Assembly: GCF_024448695.1 (NCBI RefSeq)
Contig: NZ_JAMOHY010000029.1
Location: 1 to 37,402 of the forward strand
DNA from: Stutzerimonas stutzeri
GTDB lineage: Bacteria; Pseudomonadota; Gammaproteobacteria; Pseudomonadales; Pseudomonadaceae
Reading direction: 5' to 3'
Length of the DNA: 37,402 bases
Positions within the stretch are counted from its first letter, which is position 1. Every line of letters begins with the position of its first letter. The notes beneath the pieces are model-generated. The model did not search any database and was not told the origin of the DNA. It was given only the letters and a program-made list of their open reading frames with translations. The translations under genes were made by a program, and so were the position numbers. Shown in pieces: positions 25,812 to 36,100 of this stretch.

Positions 25812-25830
25812 CACGCCCGATCAGGGCGTG
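25812..25830 (-). terminator. Hairpin overlapping the speA stop
   Basis: CACGCCC (25812-25818) and GGGCGTG (25824-25830) form a 7-bp stem around GATCA, including the speA stop codon. It could terminate speA transcription, though the T-run that follows on the minus strand is poor. Confidence 0.35.
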
Positions 25831-27734
25831 AGATACGACGAGCGCGTCAACCCCAGACGCAAGGCATCGATGTACTGCGCACGTTCCTTTGCACTGAGCC
25901 GGGCGCTGGAGACCTTGTCGCGGTAATGGGTCATCAATTCCTCGGGTGACAGGTGCACATAGCGCAGCATGTCCTCAATGGTGTCGTGGGTCTCGATGCC
26001 GGCGTGATAGTAGCTGCCATCCTCGCGCTGGTAGACATTCACCGAATCGGTATCGCCGAACAGGTTGTGCATGTCGCCAAGAATCTCCTGGTAGGCACCG
26101 ACCAGGAACACGCCGAGGAAATACTCTTCCCCCGCCTGGATCTCATGTACCGGCATGCTGTTCTCGATGCTCTGTTCATCGACGTAGTGCCTGATCTTGC
26201 CGTCCGAATCACAGGTCAGATCCTGCAGCACGGCACGGCGTACCGGCTCTTCGGTCAGCCGCTGCAGCGGCACGATGGGCAGTATCTGGTCGATCGCCCA
26301 GGTGTCGGGGAGGCTCTGGAACACCGAGAAGTTGCAGATGTACTTGTCCGCAAGCTTGTCGTTGAGTTCGTCGAGCACCGCGCGATGGGAGCGCTGGCGA
26401 GCCTTAAGCTGGTTGTACAGGCGGCGGCAGATGGCGAAATAGCTCTGCTCAGCCAGCGCCTTTTGGGCCAGCGACAGCTTGCCTGCGGCGTATTGCGCCG
26501 AAGCCTCGCTCATATAGTGGGTGGCGCGCCAGTAGGTTTCGGTGACCATCTCCGGGTCGCTGGGGCCGAGCAGATCGGCCAATGACTGGACGATATCGGG
26601 TAGTTCGTCGTAGTTCTCGATGGTCGGCGCCTCGTCATTGTGGCGCTCGAAGTCGGTCACCTGCATCACCAGTACCGCGTGGTGCGCCGTCATCGCCCGA
26701 CCACTTTCCGAGAAGATGTGCGGGTGCGGCAGCTCCTGGCGGTCACAGAATTCCTTGAGCATGCCCACCACGGTGCCGGCGTATTCATCGATGTCGTAGT
26801 TGATCGAGCTGGCGTTGCGCGAATGAGTGCCGTCGTAGTCGACGCCCAACCCGCCGCCCACATCTATATGGTCGACGGGCAGCCCCAGCGCGCGCAGTTC
26901 GGCGTAATAGCGGATGGCCTCGCGGAAACCGGCGCGATAGTCGGCCAGGTTGGCGATCTGCGAGCCCATGTGGAAATGCAGCAGACGCACGCCCTGCTCG
27001 ATACCTGCCGTCCGGAAGCGCTCGATAACCGTGAGCAGCTGCGCCGCCGACAGGCCGAACTTCGATTTCTCGCCACCGGTATCGGCCCACTTGCTCGACG
27101 CCAGGGACGACAGCCGCACGCGCAGCCCGACTTGCGGCACGATCTTGAGCTCGGCGGCCTCTTCGATCACCAGCTCCACTTCGGACATCTTCTCGATGAC
27201 GATAAAGACGTTGTGCCCCAGCTTCTGCCCCATCAGCGCCAGGCGGATGAATTCGCGATCCTTGTAGCCATTGCAGACGATGGTGCCACCCTTGGGCGCC
27301 AGCGCCAGCACAGCCATCAGTTCGGGCTTGGAGCCGGCCTCAAGGCCGATGGCGACGTTCTGCGTGGCGATGATGTTCTTGATCACCGCCTCCTGCTGGT
27401 TGACCTTGATCGGATACAGGGCCGTGTAACGCCCCTGATAGTCGAGCCGCTCGATATTGGCGTCGAATGCCCCGGTGAGATGCCGCACGCGGTCCTGCAA
27501 AATCCCGGGAAAGCGCACCAGCAAAGGCAGCGTCAGCCCTGCCTCACGCAACTGCTCGATCAGCCGATTGAACTCGATCGGCCCGCCAGTCGGTCCCTGC
27601 GGTCGTACGTCAACCAGACCTTCATCATTGATCGAGAAATAACCTGCACCCCAGTGGCGGATGCCATAGACGCTACGGCTATCAGCTGCGGTCCACTGGC
27701 TGCCATCGTCTTTACGTGTGCGTCTAACGGGCAT
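25821..27734 (-). CDS. speA: Biosynthetic arginine decarboxylase
   Basis: 637 residues; decarboxylates arginine to agmatine, the first step of putrescine synthesis from arginine. A strong ribosome-binding site (AGGAGG) fixes the start at 27734. The N-terminal PLP barrel has YPIKVNQQ with the cofactor lysine at about 110, then [12 protein letters not shown] and [17 protein letters not shown]. The C-terminal half has [14 protein letters not shown] and [12 protein letters not shown]. The length matches Pseudomonas SpeA. A SUI1-type gene lies upstream, as in P. aeruginosa. Dispersed repeats flank the gene on both sides. Confidence 0.95.
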   Translation of the reverse strand: MPVRRTRKDDGSQWTAADSRSVYGIRHWGAGYFSINDEGLVDVRPQGPTGGPIEFNRLIEQLREAGLTLPLLVRFPGILQDRVRHLTGAFDANIERLDYQGRYTALYPIKVNQQEAVIKNIIATQNVAIGLEAGSKPELMAVLALAPKGGTIVCNGYKDREFIRLALMGQKLGHNVFIVIEKMSEVELVIEEAAELKIVPQVGLRVRLSSLASSKWADTGGEKSKFGLSAAQLLTVIERFRTAGIEQGVRLLHFHMGSQIANLADYRAGFREAIRYYAELRALGLPVDHIDVGGGLGVDYDGTHSRNASSINYDIDEYAGTVVGMLKEFCDRQELPHPHIFSESGRAMTAHHAVLVMQVTDFERHNDEAPTIENYDELPDIVQSLADLLGPSDPEMVTETYWRATHYMSEASAQYAAGKLSLAQKALAEQSYFAICRRLYNQLKARQRSHRAVLDELNDKLADKYICNFSVFQSLPDTWAIDQILPIVPLQRLTEEPVRRAVLQDLTCDSDGKIRHYVDEQSIENSMPVHEIQAGEEYFLGVFLVGAYQEILGDMHNLFGDTDSVNVYQREDGSYYHAGIETHDTIEDMLRYVHLSPEELMTHYRDKVSSARLSAKERAQYIDALRLGLTRSSYLTP

Positions 27735-27810
27735 TCAAGCCTCCTGAAAGTGGGTGTGGAGTTTGTCCGAGACGTGCGTCTGTTCTGAATGATGTTGTAC
27801 GAGCCGCCGC

Positions 27811-27835
27811 AGGATGGATTAGCAAAGCGTAATCC
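27811..27835 (+). repeat. GGATTA...TAATCC hairpin repeat, copy 2
   Basis: GGATTAGC-AAA-GCGTAATCC (27816-27835), preceded by AGGAT, is a second copy of the palindrome seen at 25720-25748. It lies in the 275-bp gap between speA and the SUI1-type gene, which also holds the repeat at 27887. Confidence 0.65.
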
Positions 27836-27886
27836 GTCGACAACGACCCCGGCTTCACCCGTGCCCGGAGTGCGCTGGTGGTGAAT

Positions 27887-27917
27887 GACGGAAGCGTCTG
27901 CGGCGATTCCATCCTAC
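27887..27917 (+). repeat. 31-bp dispersed repeat, copy 2 (upstream of speA)
   Basis: Second copy of the 31-bp repeat at 25671-25701, 30 of 31 identical and in the same orientation. The TGCGCTGGTG at 27871-27880 also recurs in similar form before copy 1, so homology extends further with gaps. Confidence 0.8.
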
Positions 27918-28009
27918 CCACCCCGACCGAACATTAGGCACGCTTGGATATTGCGTTTGAACAGCAGGTGCGCGAAGAGACAGCCGCATAAGCCGAGATT
28001 GGCATGAAC

Positions 28010-28381
28010 TCAGCCACCGGACTTCCTGGCCTTGAATCCGCGCTTTTGCAGCTCATCGAGAAGCAGTTGAACATGATCACCCTGAATTTCGATGACACCC
28101 TCCTTGAGCGCGCCACCGGTGCCGCAGCGGCGCTTGAGCGCGCTGGCCAGCTCCTTGAGTTCATCCTCGGCAAGCGGTACGCCGGCAACGGTCGTCACGG
28201 TCTTGCCGCCACGCCCCTTGCTCTCGCGACGAACGCGGGCGATGCCATCACCTTCGGGAATCACCGTTTTCCGGCAAGTACAGGCATCCACTGGCTGACT
28301 GCAATCAGGGCAGTGCCGCCCCGTATCGGTGGAAAAAACCAGCCCGCCAAGGCCGGATAAAGAGGTGGTTTTCCTGGCCAC
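28010..28381 (-). CDS. SUI1/YciH-type translation initiation factor
   Basis: 123 residues read from GTG at 28381 (ribosome-binding GAGG just before). The frame is open for about 112 more codons upstream, but that part is cysteine- and glycine-rich and unlike the family. The N-terminus, GLGGLVFSTDTGRHCPDC near residues 8-25, and C-terminal SUI1 core (GVPLAEDELKELASALKRRCGTGGALKEGVIEIQGDHVQLLLDELQKRGF) are typical of bacterial YciH. The family resembles eIF1 and probably affects start-codon selection; its physiological role is not settled. It sits upstream of speA, as in P. aeruginosa. Confidence 0.88.
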   Translation of the reverse strand: MARKTTSLSGLGGLVFSTDTGRHCPDCSQPVDACTCRKTVIPEGDGIARVRRESKGRGGKTVTTVAGVPLAEDELKELASALKRRCGTGGALKEGVIEIQGDHVQLLLDELQKRGFKARKSGG

Positions 28382-28629
28382 ACAAGCCTCTTGAATGAAA
28401 GAAGAAACGCCGAAACTATACCCGTCGAGCCAGGCTTTATCGACACCGGCAAACGCCGTCCCTGCAAGAGCAGGCCACACCTGCGAACAATCCCTACGCC
28501 CGCCGCTAAACCTTCGCGCCCATAAGCCGAGCCTGCAGCCTGCTTTCGTGGGAAGGGCGGGGACGCCGAGTCCATGCCGTGAAGGGAAGCCGCACCAAGC
28601 CGGTGGGATTGCTTGCTGCGATGCGCGCC

Positions 28630-29730
28630 TTAGAAAACCAGCCGCCCCGCCACTGCATAAGGCGCCGGATCGAGCGTCGGCGTACGCCCGAGCATCAGGT
28701 CCGCCAGCAACCGGCAAGACGCCGGCGCCAGCACCAGGCCATTGCGAAAATGCCCACAGTTGAGCCAGAGCCCCTCGAAGCCGGGAACCTCACCTATATA
28801 AGGAACGCCATCCGGCGAGCCGGGCCGCAGCCCCGCCCAATGTCGGACCACCTCGGCATCGGCCAAGGCCGGTAGCAGCTCGACGGCGGTGGCGCGAAGA
28901 CTGTCGAGTGCATCTTCGGTGGGTGTCTTGTCGAAACCGACATCTTCCAGTGTGCTGCCGACCAGCACATGCCCGTCACGCCGTGGAATCGCGTAACGCC
29001 GCTTGGCCAGCACCATGCTCGGCAGAAAGTCTTCAGCGCACTTGAACAGGATCATCTGGCCTTTCATGGGTTTGACCGGCAACGCCAACCCCAGCGTCGC
29101 CAGCAGCTCGCCACTCCAGGCACCGGCGGCGACTACCACCCGCTCGGCACGTATCTCGCCCTGCGCCGTCTGGACACCCAGAACCCGCCCATCCTCACGC
29201 ATGAAGCCCGTCACCGCGCAGTGTTCAACAATCCGTACATTGGCCATCCGCGCCAGCGCCTCACGCAAGGCGCGCAACAGGCGAGGATTGCGCACATTGG
29301 CTACTCCAGGCATGAAAACCGCCTTCGAGAACCCCTTGCCAAGCGCAGGCACGGCAGCACGCACCCGCTCCACCGTTACCCGCTGCAAAGGCCTTCCCTG
29401 ACGCTCGGCCCAGGCCAGCGCTTCTTCCTCGTCATGCAGGTCCAGCCAGTACAGACCGGTCTCATGCACTTCGGGATCAACCCCGGTCTGTTCGTAGAGG
29501 CTATCGCCAAAACCCGGATAGAAATCCTGCGACCAATGCGCCAGCGCCGTAACCGCCGGGCTGTAACGCCAGGGATACAGCGGCGAAACGATCCCGCCCC
29601 CGGCCCAGGAAGCCTCGCTGCCCGTCTCGCCAGATTCGAGCAGAACCACATGCTGACCTGCGTCGGCCAATTGATAAGCCGAAAGCAGACCGATAACGCC
29701 GCCGCCAATGATGATGGTTTCTTGCTTCAA
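28630..29730 (-). CDS. thiO: Glycine/D-amino-acid oxidase ThiO
   Basis: 366 residues starting from TTG, chosen because AGGGGA lies upstream and the FAD motif GGGVIG follows within ten residues; a GTG at 29769 is an alternative. It is an FAD-dependent amine oxidase that converts glycine to iminoacetate/glyoxylate for the thiazole of thiamine. An early conserved stretch is LLESGETGSEASWAGGGIVSPLYPWRY, followed by GLYWLDLHDEEEA. The C-terminal HWAGLRPGSPDGVPYIGEVPGFEGLWLNCGHFRNG is characteristic of ThiO. It is divergent from fimT, as thiO is in P. aeruginosa. A 248-bp gap to the SUI1-type gene shows only a small GC hairpin (28464-28477). Confidence 0.88.
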   Translation of the reverse strand: MKQETIIIGGGVIGLLSAYQLADAGQHVVLLESGETGSEASWAGGGIVSPLYPWRYSPAVTALAHWSQDFYPGFGDSLYEQTGVDPEVHETGLYWLDLHDEEEALAWAERQGRPLQRVTVERVRAAVPALGKGFSKAVFMPGVANVRNPRLLRALREALARMANVRIVEHCAVTGFMREDGRVLGVQTAQGEIRAERVVVAAGAWSGELLATLGLALPVKPMKGQMILFKCAEDFLPSMVLAKRRYAIPRRDGHVLVGSTLEDVGFDKTPTEDALDSLRATAVELLPALADAEVVRHWAGLRPGSPDGVPYIGEVPGFEGLWLNCGHFRNGLVLAPASCRLLADLMLGRTPTLDPAPYAVAGRLVF

Positions 29731-29772
29731 AACAGTCCCCTGAACCTGATTCACACTTCTGCCCGGCACGGC

Positions 29773-29802
29773 TTGACTGCCCAGTCATAAAGCCTCTAAT
29801 AC
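29773..29802 (+). promoter_or_regulatory. Sigma-70 promoter of fimT
   Basis: TTGACT (29773-29778) and TAATAC (29797-29802) are 18 bp apart. Transcription would start near 29809, about 50 bp before the fimT ATG. Confidence 0.55.
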
Positions 29803-29859
29803 GCAAGACATCACTCGCGCCAGGACGGCGCAGCATCATACTTGCAAAGGACCTGCACC

Positions 29860-30366
29860 ATGATGAATCGAAATCAAGGCTTCACGCTGATCGAATTGCT
29901 GATCACCCTGTCAATCCTCACCATTGTGATCTCCATTGCTGTCCCGGCAATGGCCGACCTTATCGCCCGCAACCGCCAGCAAGTCCTGCTTACCCAGGTA
30001 CAGGATGCCATCCAGAAAGCCCGCGCCAAGGCGGTACTGCATCGTCAGACAGTCGTGCTCTGCGGCACAGAAGATACGACCAGCTGTTCCGGCAGCTGGG
30101 TCAACGGCTGGATGACCCGAACGGAGGCAACCGACACAATACTTGACGTGACCCAGCTGGCCGCCGCCGATGAACTGCGCTGGAGTGGCTTCGGCGATCA
30201 GCGGATACGCTTTTACGACAATGGCACCAGCCCCTGGAGCAATGGCCGCTTCTACCAGTGCTACAAGCAGCGCGTCGCCTGGCAACTGATCCTCAGCCGC
30301 CAGGGCCGGCTGCGACAGGGCACTGCGGCAGACAACGCCAGCAAAGCCTCGCTGTGTACATCCTGA
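29860..30366 (+). CDS. fimT: Minor pilin FimT (GspH/FimT domain)
   Basis: 168 residues. The start at 29860 is chosen for the AAAGGA upstream; a TTG at 29842 is in frame but unlikely. The leader MMNRNQG is followed by the prepilin peptidase site and FTLIELLITLSILTIVISIAVPAM, with Glu at mature position 5. The C-terminal half is a GspH-like beta domain with paired cysteines. In P. aeruginosa FimT is a minor pilin at the head of this cluster, and related FimT proteins bind DNA during uptake. It has its own promoter, and a 173-bp gap with another promoter separates it from fimU. Confidence 0.85.
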   Translation: MMNRNQGFTLIELLITLSILTIVISIAVPAMADLIARNRQQVLLTQVQDAIQKARAKAVLHRQTVVLCGTEDTTSCSGSWVNGWMTRTEATDTILDVTQLAAADELRWSGFGDQRIRFYDNGTSPWSNGRFYQCYKQRVAWQLILSRQGRLRQGTAADNASKASLCTS

Positions 30367-30454
30367 TAAACAGCGGCAAGACACCAAAGCATGGCCCCGA
30401 TCACGCCGGAGCTCGTGCACAAGCCTGATAATCGCGCCGACAGCCGGTCATCCA

Positions 30455-30511
30455 GACAAACGCACCGGCTATCCCGGCATAACGGACAAAACACCCAAGC
30501 CGAATCATTAT
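30455..30511 (+). promoter_or_regulatory. fimU promoter with AlgR-like site
   Basis: CGGACA (30483-30488) and CATTAT (30506-30511) are 17 bp apart and predict a start near 30518, 22 bp before fimU. On the minus strand at 30455-30463, GCGTTTGTC matches the AlgR consensus CCGTTYGTC at 8 of 9 positions, centred near -59. AlgR is known to activate the fimU operon in P. aeruginosa; its use here is inferred. Confidence 0.4.
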
Positions 30512-30539
30512 CCGCTCAAGAATTCAAACGGAGCGCACC

Positions 30540-31019
30540 ATGTCACGCCGCAGCGACATGCATGGATTCACCCTGATCGAGCTGATGATCACCTTGGCCC
30601 TGTTGACGATAGTGGTAGGCATTGCAGTGCCCAACTTCACTGCGTTCATCCAGAGAACCCAGTTACAGGGTCAGGCCGATGATCTTGTCGCCATTCTGCA
30701 ATATGCCCGTGGGGAAGCCGTCACACGGCGAACCACAGCAGAGGTGGCCGTCGATGACACCGGCCCTTGGAAGGTAAGCGTCGCCGGCCAGTCCGCGAGG
30801 GAACTGAGCCATAACGCCAGCCAAGCCAAAATGGACGCGAATGTTACAACCATTACCTACCGCGCCAACGGCACTGCAACCCCTGCAATTATCACCATTT
30901 GCCGCGATGACAAGCCCGAAACAGCCTACGTCGTGGAAGTACGAGCGAGCGGCTCCCCCATACGCCACGAACGTGGAAAAAATACGAATGGAAGCGACCT
31001 GACGAGTTGCACGCTATGA
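30540..31019 (+). CDS. fimU: Minor pilin FimU
   Basis: 159 residues beginning MSRRSDMHG, then [24 protein letters not shown] with the pilin cleavage site and Glu5. The start is fixed by GGAG just upstream. A GspH-like globular domain follows and ends in a cysteine-containing tail. It is the first gene of the operon that runs to pilE. FimU is thought to sit near the tip complex with PilV, PilW, PilX and PilY1. The downstream gene begins 8 bp after its stop. Confidence 0.88.
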   Translation: MSRRSDMHGFTLIELMITLALLTIVVGIAVPNFTAFIQRTQLQGQADDLVAILQYARGEAVTRRTTAEVAVDDTGPWKVSVAGQSARELSHNASQAKMDANVTTITYRANGTATPAIITICRDDKPETAYVVEVRASGSPIRHERGKNTNGSDLTSCTL

Positions 31020-31027
31020 GGATCGTC

Positions 31028-31576
31028 ATGACAAAAAATAAAGGCTTCAGCCTGATTGAAGTGATGGTCACCTTGGTACTGACCACCATCGGCATTCTCG
31101 GCATGGTTGCCATGCAGGGCCGCAGCATTCAGTACACCCAGGATTCGGTACAACGAAACACAGCAATCATGCTAGCCAGCGACTTGGTCGAGATCATTCG
31201 CGCCAACCCTGGCGAAGTATTCACGAGGACCCCGCCGGCCGAGCCCTTATATAGCGGTTTCAAGGACTCGTCTCTTTTCTACAAGGACAAAGGCAGCGAT
31301 TTCACGACTGCTCCAGCGGACTGTGTCGCCAATCCTACGAGCGCCATCGAGATGCGCAACTGCTGGGTAGAAACCGTTGAAGCCTCTCTACCTGGCGTTG
31401 AGGATCTCCTCGAATCCGCCTTCTATATCTGCCGCAGCTCCGCACCCGGGACCTGTGACGGCAATGGTTCGATGCTGGAAATCCAGCTGGCCTGGACCGT
31501 CAAGGCGGGTGCCTGCCCCGATGACAGAGCACCCAACGCCACCACCTGCATCTACAGAACGCGAGTAGAGCTATGA
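31028..31576 (+). CDS. pilV: Minor pilin PilV
   Basis: 182 residues from the ATG at 31028, preceded by GAGG. MTKNKG is the leader, then FSLIEVMVTLVLTTIGILGMVAMQ. Several cysteines in the C-terminal half suggest disulfides (NCWVE, YICRSS, GTCDG, ACPDD, TTCIY). An in-frame ATG at 31016 (MRIVMTKN) is less likely. Low GC compared with the chromosome begins about here. It shares its last base pairs with pilW. Confidence 0.85.
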   Translation: MTKNKGFSLIEVMVTLVLTTIGILGMVAMQGRSIQYTQDSVQRNTAIMLASDLVEIIRANPGEVFTRTPPAEPLYSGFKDSSLFYKDKGSDFTTAPADCVANPTSAIEMRNCWVETVEASLPGVEDLLESAFYICRSSAPGTCDGNGSMLEIQLAWTVKAGACPDDRAPNATTCIYRTRVEL

Positions 31577-32424
31577 AAATTTCCCTCATGCCCCAACAGA
31601 GGGGCATCTCCCTGATCGAACTGCTCGTAGCGCTGGCTATCAGCAGCTTCCTGCTACTCGGCATTTCCCAAATCTACCTTGATAATCAGCGTAACCACCT
31701 ATTTCAACAAAGCCAGTCCACGAACTCGGAAGGTAGCCGCTTCGTTGCGCTGATGCTCAACGACTATCTTGGCAAGGCCGGCTATCGTCGAGATCCCGCC
31801 CAACTGCTCGAAGATGCATTTCCCGAAGTATCGGCAAATAGTGACTGCGAGGCGTTTGCCAAAGGTGCAGTCATTGCTCCCACCAGAAACTCACTCGGTA
31901 TCTGCCTGCGCTATCAACCGCTCGTCAGCGGCGAATCCGACTGCCAAGGTGACGAAAGCAAGGCGTTCGACGACAGCAAGCCCTTCAAGGCTCCGCCTCA
32001 AAGCGCTCTTATCACCCTGGCACTCAACTACACGCCAGCCACCGAACTGCATCAGGGCTTGCTTGAATGCAAGAACCTTAACGCAAAGTCCCCCAGATCA
32101 ATGGAGCTCCTGGCAGGGATCGCAGATATGCGACTGGAGTTCGGCCTCGGCAGCAAGGACATGTTCGAGAAGAAGCTGACGGAAGACAGCAGTCGGTTCA
32201 TCAATGCCAGCACATGGACGATCAATAGTGGCCCAATCCGAGCAGTGCGTTACTCGCTACTACTGGCCAGCCGTGAAGAACAACGCGACGGTGAATCCGC
32301 CATATTCGATGCATGGCTGGATAAAGCAGACGCCACCAGCAAAGCCCGCCTGACCGCAGAAGATAAGAATCGTATCTACCAGGTTGCCAGCAGCACTCAG
32401 ACGATCAGGAATCTAATGCCATGA
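31573..32424 (+). CDS. pilW: Minor pilin PilW
   Basis: 283 residues with leader MKISLMPQQRG and the pilin helix ISLIELLVALAISSFLLLGISQIYL; the site has Ile at +1 instead of the common Phe, and keeps Glu5. The C-terminal part has the PilW-type sequence KAGYRRDPA and several cysteines. It overlaps pilV (ATGA) and pilX by 4 bp each, so translation is coupled. PilW is a component of the pilus priming complex that works with PilX and PilY1. Confidence 0.88.
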   Translation: MKISLMPQQRGISLIELLVALAISSFLLLGISQIYLDNQRNHLFQQSQSTNSEGSRFVALMLNDYLGKAGYRRDPAQLLEDAFPEVSANSDCEAFAKGAVIAPTRNSLGICLRYQPLVSGESDCQGDESKAFDDSKPFKAPPQSALITLALNYTPATELHQGLLECKNLNAKSPRSMELLAGIADMRLEFGLGSKDMFEKKLTEDSSRFINASTWTINSGPIRAVRYSLLLASREEQRDGESAIFDAWLDKADATSKARLTAEDKNRIYQVASSTQTIRNLMP

Positions 32425-33098
32425 AAGCCTTGAATCACGCCCGGCAACGGGGCGCAACCCTACTGGTTGCGCTGGTCATGCTGCTAATTCTGACCGTTCT
32501 AGCCGTATCCAGCATGCGCGGCGTCGTGCTGGAGTCGCGAATAACAGGGAACAGAGCAGAGACCCAACGCCTACAAACCGTAGCAGAGGCCGCTCTACGC
32601 GAAGGAGAGTTCCGGTTCTATGGTCCTGCGTATCTGCGCGACAAGCTCGAGCCCCGAGAATCTAATTGCCGAAAGGAAAACAAACTGCAAGCCAACGGCG
32701 CCAATCGCCCGTGCCTGCTGGCAATAACCGCAGCAGAAGACCGCCTGGATTTCGTACTCAACCCATTGCTCTTCCTGAAAAACAGCTCTGCAGATAACAA
32801 GACAGGGGCAGATAGCGATGTTGCTGCAAATACCGCCTTCATAACCTGGATGCCATATCGGGGAACAGTGCCAGGAGAAAATGAAAGCGATGAAAGCAAT
32901 GTGACCAGTAGCGATCGCAGCGCCTACTGGAATACTCATCTGATTGCCATGAACGAAGATGAATCCTCATTGAACCCTGAATACGGCGCAGTCATGGAAG
33001 GTCGGGGAACCTACTTCTACGTAGTAAATGGACAAGCGGCAGACGAATGGGCTGTGCAATCCACTACCGCGAACATCTATCTCGGCCTGAATAATTGA
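32421..33098 (+). CDS. pilX: Minor pilin PilX
   Basis: 225 residues. Leader MKALNHARQRG is followed by ATLLVALVMLLILTVLAVSSM, which lacks the Glu5 of the other pilins, as is usual for PilX/GspK-type proteins. A PilX-type N-terminal domain includes the conserved RITGNRAETQRLQTVAEAALREGE. The C-terminal domain is polar and serine-, asparagine- and aspartate-rich. It overlaps pilW by 4 bp and ends just before the pilY1 ATG. Confidence 0.85.
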   Translation: MKALNHARQRGATLLVALVMLLILTVLAVSSMRGVVLESRITGNRAETQRLQTVAEAALREGEFRFYGPAYLRDKLEPRESNCRKENKLQANGANRPCLLAITAAEDRLDFVLNPLLFLKNSSADNKTGADSDVAANTAFITWMPYRGTVPGENESDESNVTSSDRSAYWNTHLIAMNEDESSLNPEYGAVMEGRGTYFYVVNGQAADEWAVQSTTANIYLGLNN

Positions 33099-33109
33099 GA
33101 GTTGAAGAA

Positions 33110-36100
33110 ATGAAAGGAAGACAGATCAACAGCTCGACTACTTTTATCATGAGCATCGTTGCTGGAACCGCTCTGATGAGTGCAGCAATGAACTTGCAGG
33201 CAGCCGTATCGCAAAGCCCGCTCAGCCTGACGGTAGGCGTTCCACCGAATATCATTTTCACGCTTGATGAATCGGGCAGCATGTCTTGGGGTTTTGTCCC
33301 TGACGCCATAGAGAGCCAAGTCATAAGCGGCAGTACCATAACGCGCTTGTATGCAGCACCAGAATACAACCCGATGTATTACAACCCCAACATCAGATAC
33401 ATAGCACCGCCATCATTCGACACGAATGGTAATAAAGTCGAGCTAACAACATCTTTCACAAGCGCGCCCATAAATGGCTTCAGACCAAACGATGGAAAAC
33501 TTGACCTGTCCGACCACTATAGGCCCACGGGGAAAGAGTACCGAATGCCAACCGGCACTCATCAGCGAGTCAACAACCCAAGCGATGATTTCAGCGTTTC
33601 CATATCGGTTTCAAACGGCGCTACCGAAAGAAAAACCAGTGCAGCAGGTATCGAATTTAAAGTAACCCGATCCGGAAGCAACTACACATGTACGATTGAG
33701 CAAGCAGGACCAGTCCTGGATAGCAGCGACTTTTCTTGCACAAGAAACAACAACACCTACACTGCTATAACGCCAGCATATTATTACCTTTATGATGACT
33801 CACTCGCGGGCAGTTGTGACAAAACGAAAACAAGCTGCTACAAGCTTGTCTTCGCCAGAGACAGCGAGAAGACAAATTTCGCTATCTGGTACTCGTTTTA
33901 CAGAACAAGGGCGCTCGCGACCTTATCCGCTACCAGCCTGGCTTTTGCCCAACTTTCCCCGACCATCCGTTTAGGCTGGCAAAATCTTGCATTATGCACA
34001 AGCCTCAACGGGGGCGACACCAAGAACTGTAAAGACAACAAGTTCCGTCAATATGATGCTCAGCATAAGGGGCAATTCTATAGCTGGCTCAAAGATGTAT
34101 ATTTCAACAGCGGCACGCCCCTGCCAGCCGCAATGAAAAAGGCCGGCGAGTTTCTCAAGGAGGACGTTGCCTGGCATAAATTCCCGAACGCTCGCGTCTC
34201 ATCTGATAAAAACACATCAGACAATACATATGCCTGCCGACCGAGCTATCACATACTTATGACCGATGGAATGTGGAACGCCACAACTGGCAATCCCAGC
34301 TCTTTTAGACATGATGGCATCGACATCAACTTACCTGACGGCAAAAAATACATCCAGCAACGTCCATACCAAGACGATACATCCAGCACACTTGCAGACT
34401 TGGCAATGCATTACTGGGCCACCGATCTCAACACTAAATTAGACAACAGAATCAGCCCCTATTTTTCAGATAAGGAAGGGACGGACACTGAAAAGTACTG
34501 GAATGCCAAAAATGACCCTGCCACTTGGCAGCATATGAGCAACTTCATCATGGGCTTGGGGCTTACCAGTTCAATGAACGCTAGCGGCCTGCCATGGGAA
34601 GGAGATACGTTCTCAGGAGGTTATAAGGCCTTACTAGACGGCACGAAGAGTTGGCCCAAAGCATCATCAGGCTCAAATAATAACGTTTATGATTTATGGC
34701 ACGCGGCAATCAACTCTCGCGGCGAGTTCTTTAGCGTTGACAGTCCTGACGCCATGGTTTCGGCCTTTGATGAGATTTTGAATCGGATTGCAGAGCGAAA
34801 ATCAACCGCAGCCAGACCCGCAATCAGCTCAGGGCTAGTGATCGACGACACCGCTACCAGTGTTTCCTACCAAACCACCTATGCTAGTGACGAAAACTGG
34901 TCAGGTGACTTGAAGCGCTTCTCCAAAAAGCTGGTGAAGAATGCTGATGACCAATACGTAATTGAAAATACACAAGACTGGAGCGCGCAGAAACAGCTTC
35001 CGACTCCCGGAGGCCGCACGATAAAAATATCCAACGAAAATGGTGCAGGCACCAGCAAGCTCAAAGACTTCGCAATCGGTAATGCAGGTGACCCGGAAAT
35101 CAAGGGAAGCCTTGCCTACGCCTTAAACATAAACCCGGAAGTAGCCGGAGAATCAGCAGACGGTAAGTGGCAACAGCGCCTCAGCTACCTTCGCGGAGAT
35201 CGTAGCAACGAGGGTTCTAATGCAAGTGACCTCCGCCAGCGCACCGCGGTGCTTGGTGATCTGTATGGTTCCAGCCCTGTAGTAGTATCTGGCGCACGTT
35301 ATCTCGAAGGCTTCGCCAATCGCTTGGAGGGACATATAGGTTCTGATGGCACGGTAGCTCCTGGCGATAGCTCATACTCTGCGTTTCTGGCGAAGATCAA
35401 CGGAACGGAAGAAGGAGCAACCAAACGCACAGGTCGCGTCTATGTAGGCGGTAACGACGGCATGCTGCATGGCTTCAATGCTGAAACCGGTGTCGAAGAA
35501 TTTGCCTTCATCCCTACCGCAGTTTTTGACAAACTCAACAAGTTGACGGGTAAGAACTACAGCCATCAATTTTATGTCGATGGCTCGCCAGTAGTTGCTG
35601 ATATTTACGATGGCACCAAATGGCGCACTATTCTAGTTGGCACTTTGCGTGCCGGCGGCAAGGCATTGTTCGCCCTGGACGTCACGACACCTGGCAGCGA
35701 ACAGCTGTTATGGGAATTTGATGCGAGCGATATCGAAGATGAGGCTGCCGTCAAGCCTGGCTACAGCTTCTCAACGCCGACCGTTGCCCGTCTACATAAT
35801 GGCCGCTGGGCCGTGGTTACCGGTAACGGCTATGAGAACGGGGCCAGCGATGGCAAGGCAGCACTTTACGTCATCGACGCCGTGACCGGCGAGCTCACCA
35901 AGAGCCTGGAAGTCTCTGGAACCGACGGCGTGGCCAACGGACTTTCCAGCCCGGTGCTGGCCGACTATAACGCCGATGGTGTAGCCGATTACGCTTATGC
36001 CGGCGACCTGCAGGGCAATCTCTGGCGTTTCGATCTTCTACCTACAGAGAACTCTGATTCTGATGGCGATGGAAATCTGGACAGCGGCAATCCTCTTTCT

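Noticed and set aside
28542..28580. A REP-like stretch (GTGGGAAGGGCGGGGACGCC) near the SUI1-type gene
   Set aside because: It is too degenerate to align with either REP subtype and has no partner copy.
28382..28717. N-terminal extension of the SUI1-type gene (about 112 codons)
   Set aside because: The extension lacks family resemblance and a good start; the GTG at 28381 gives a standard N-terminus.
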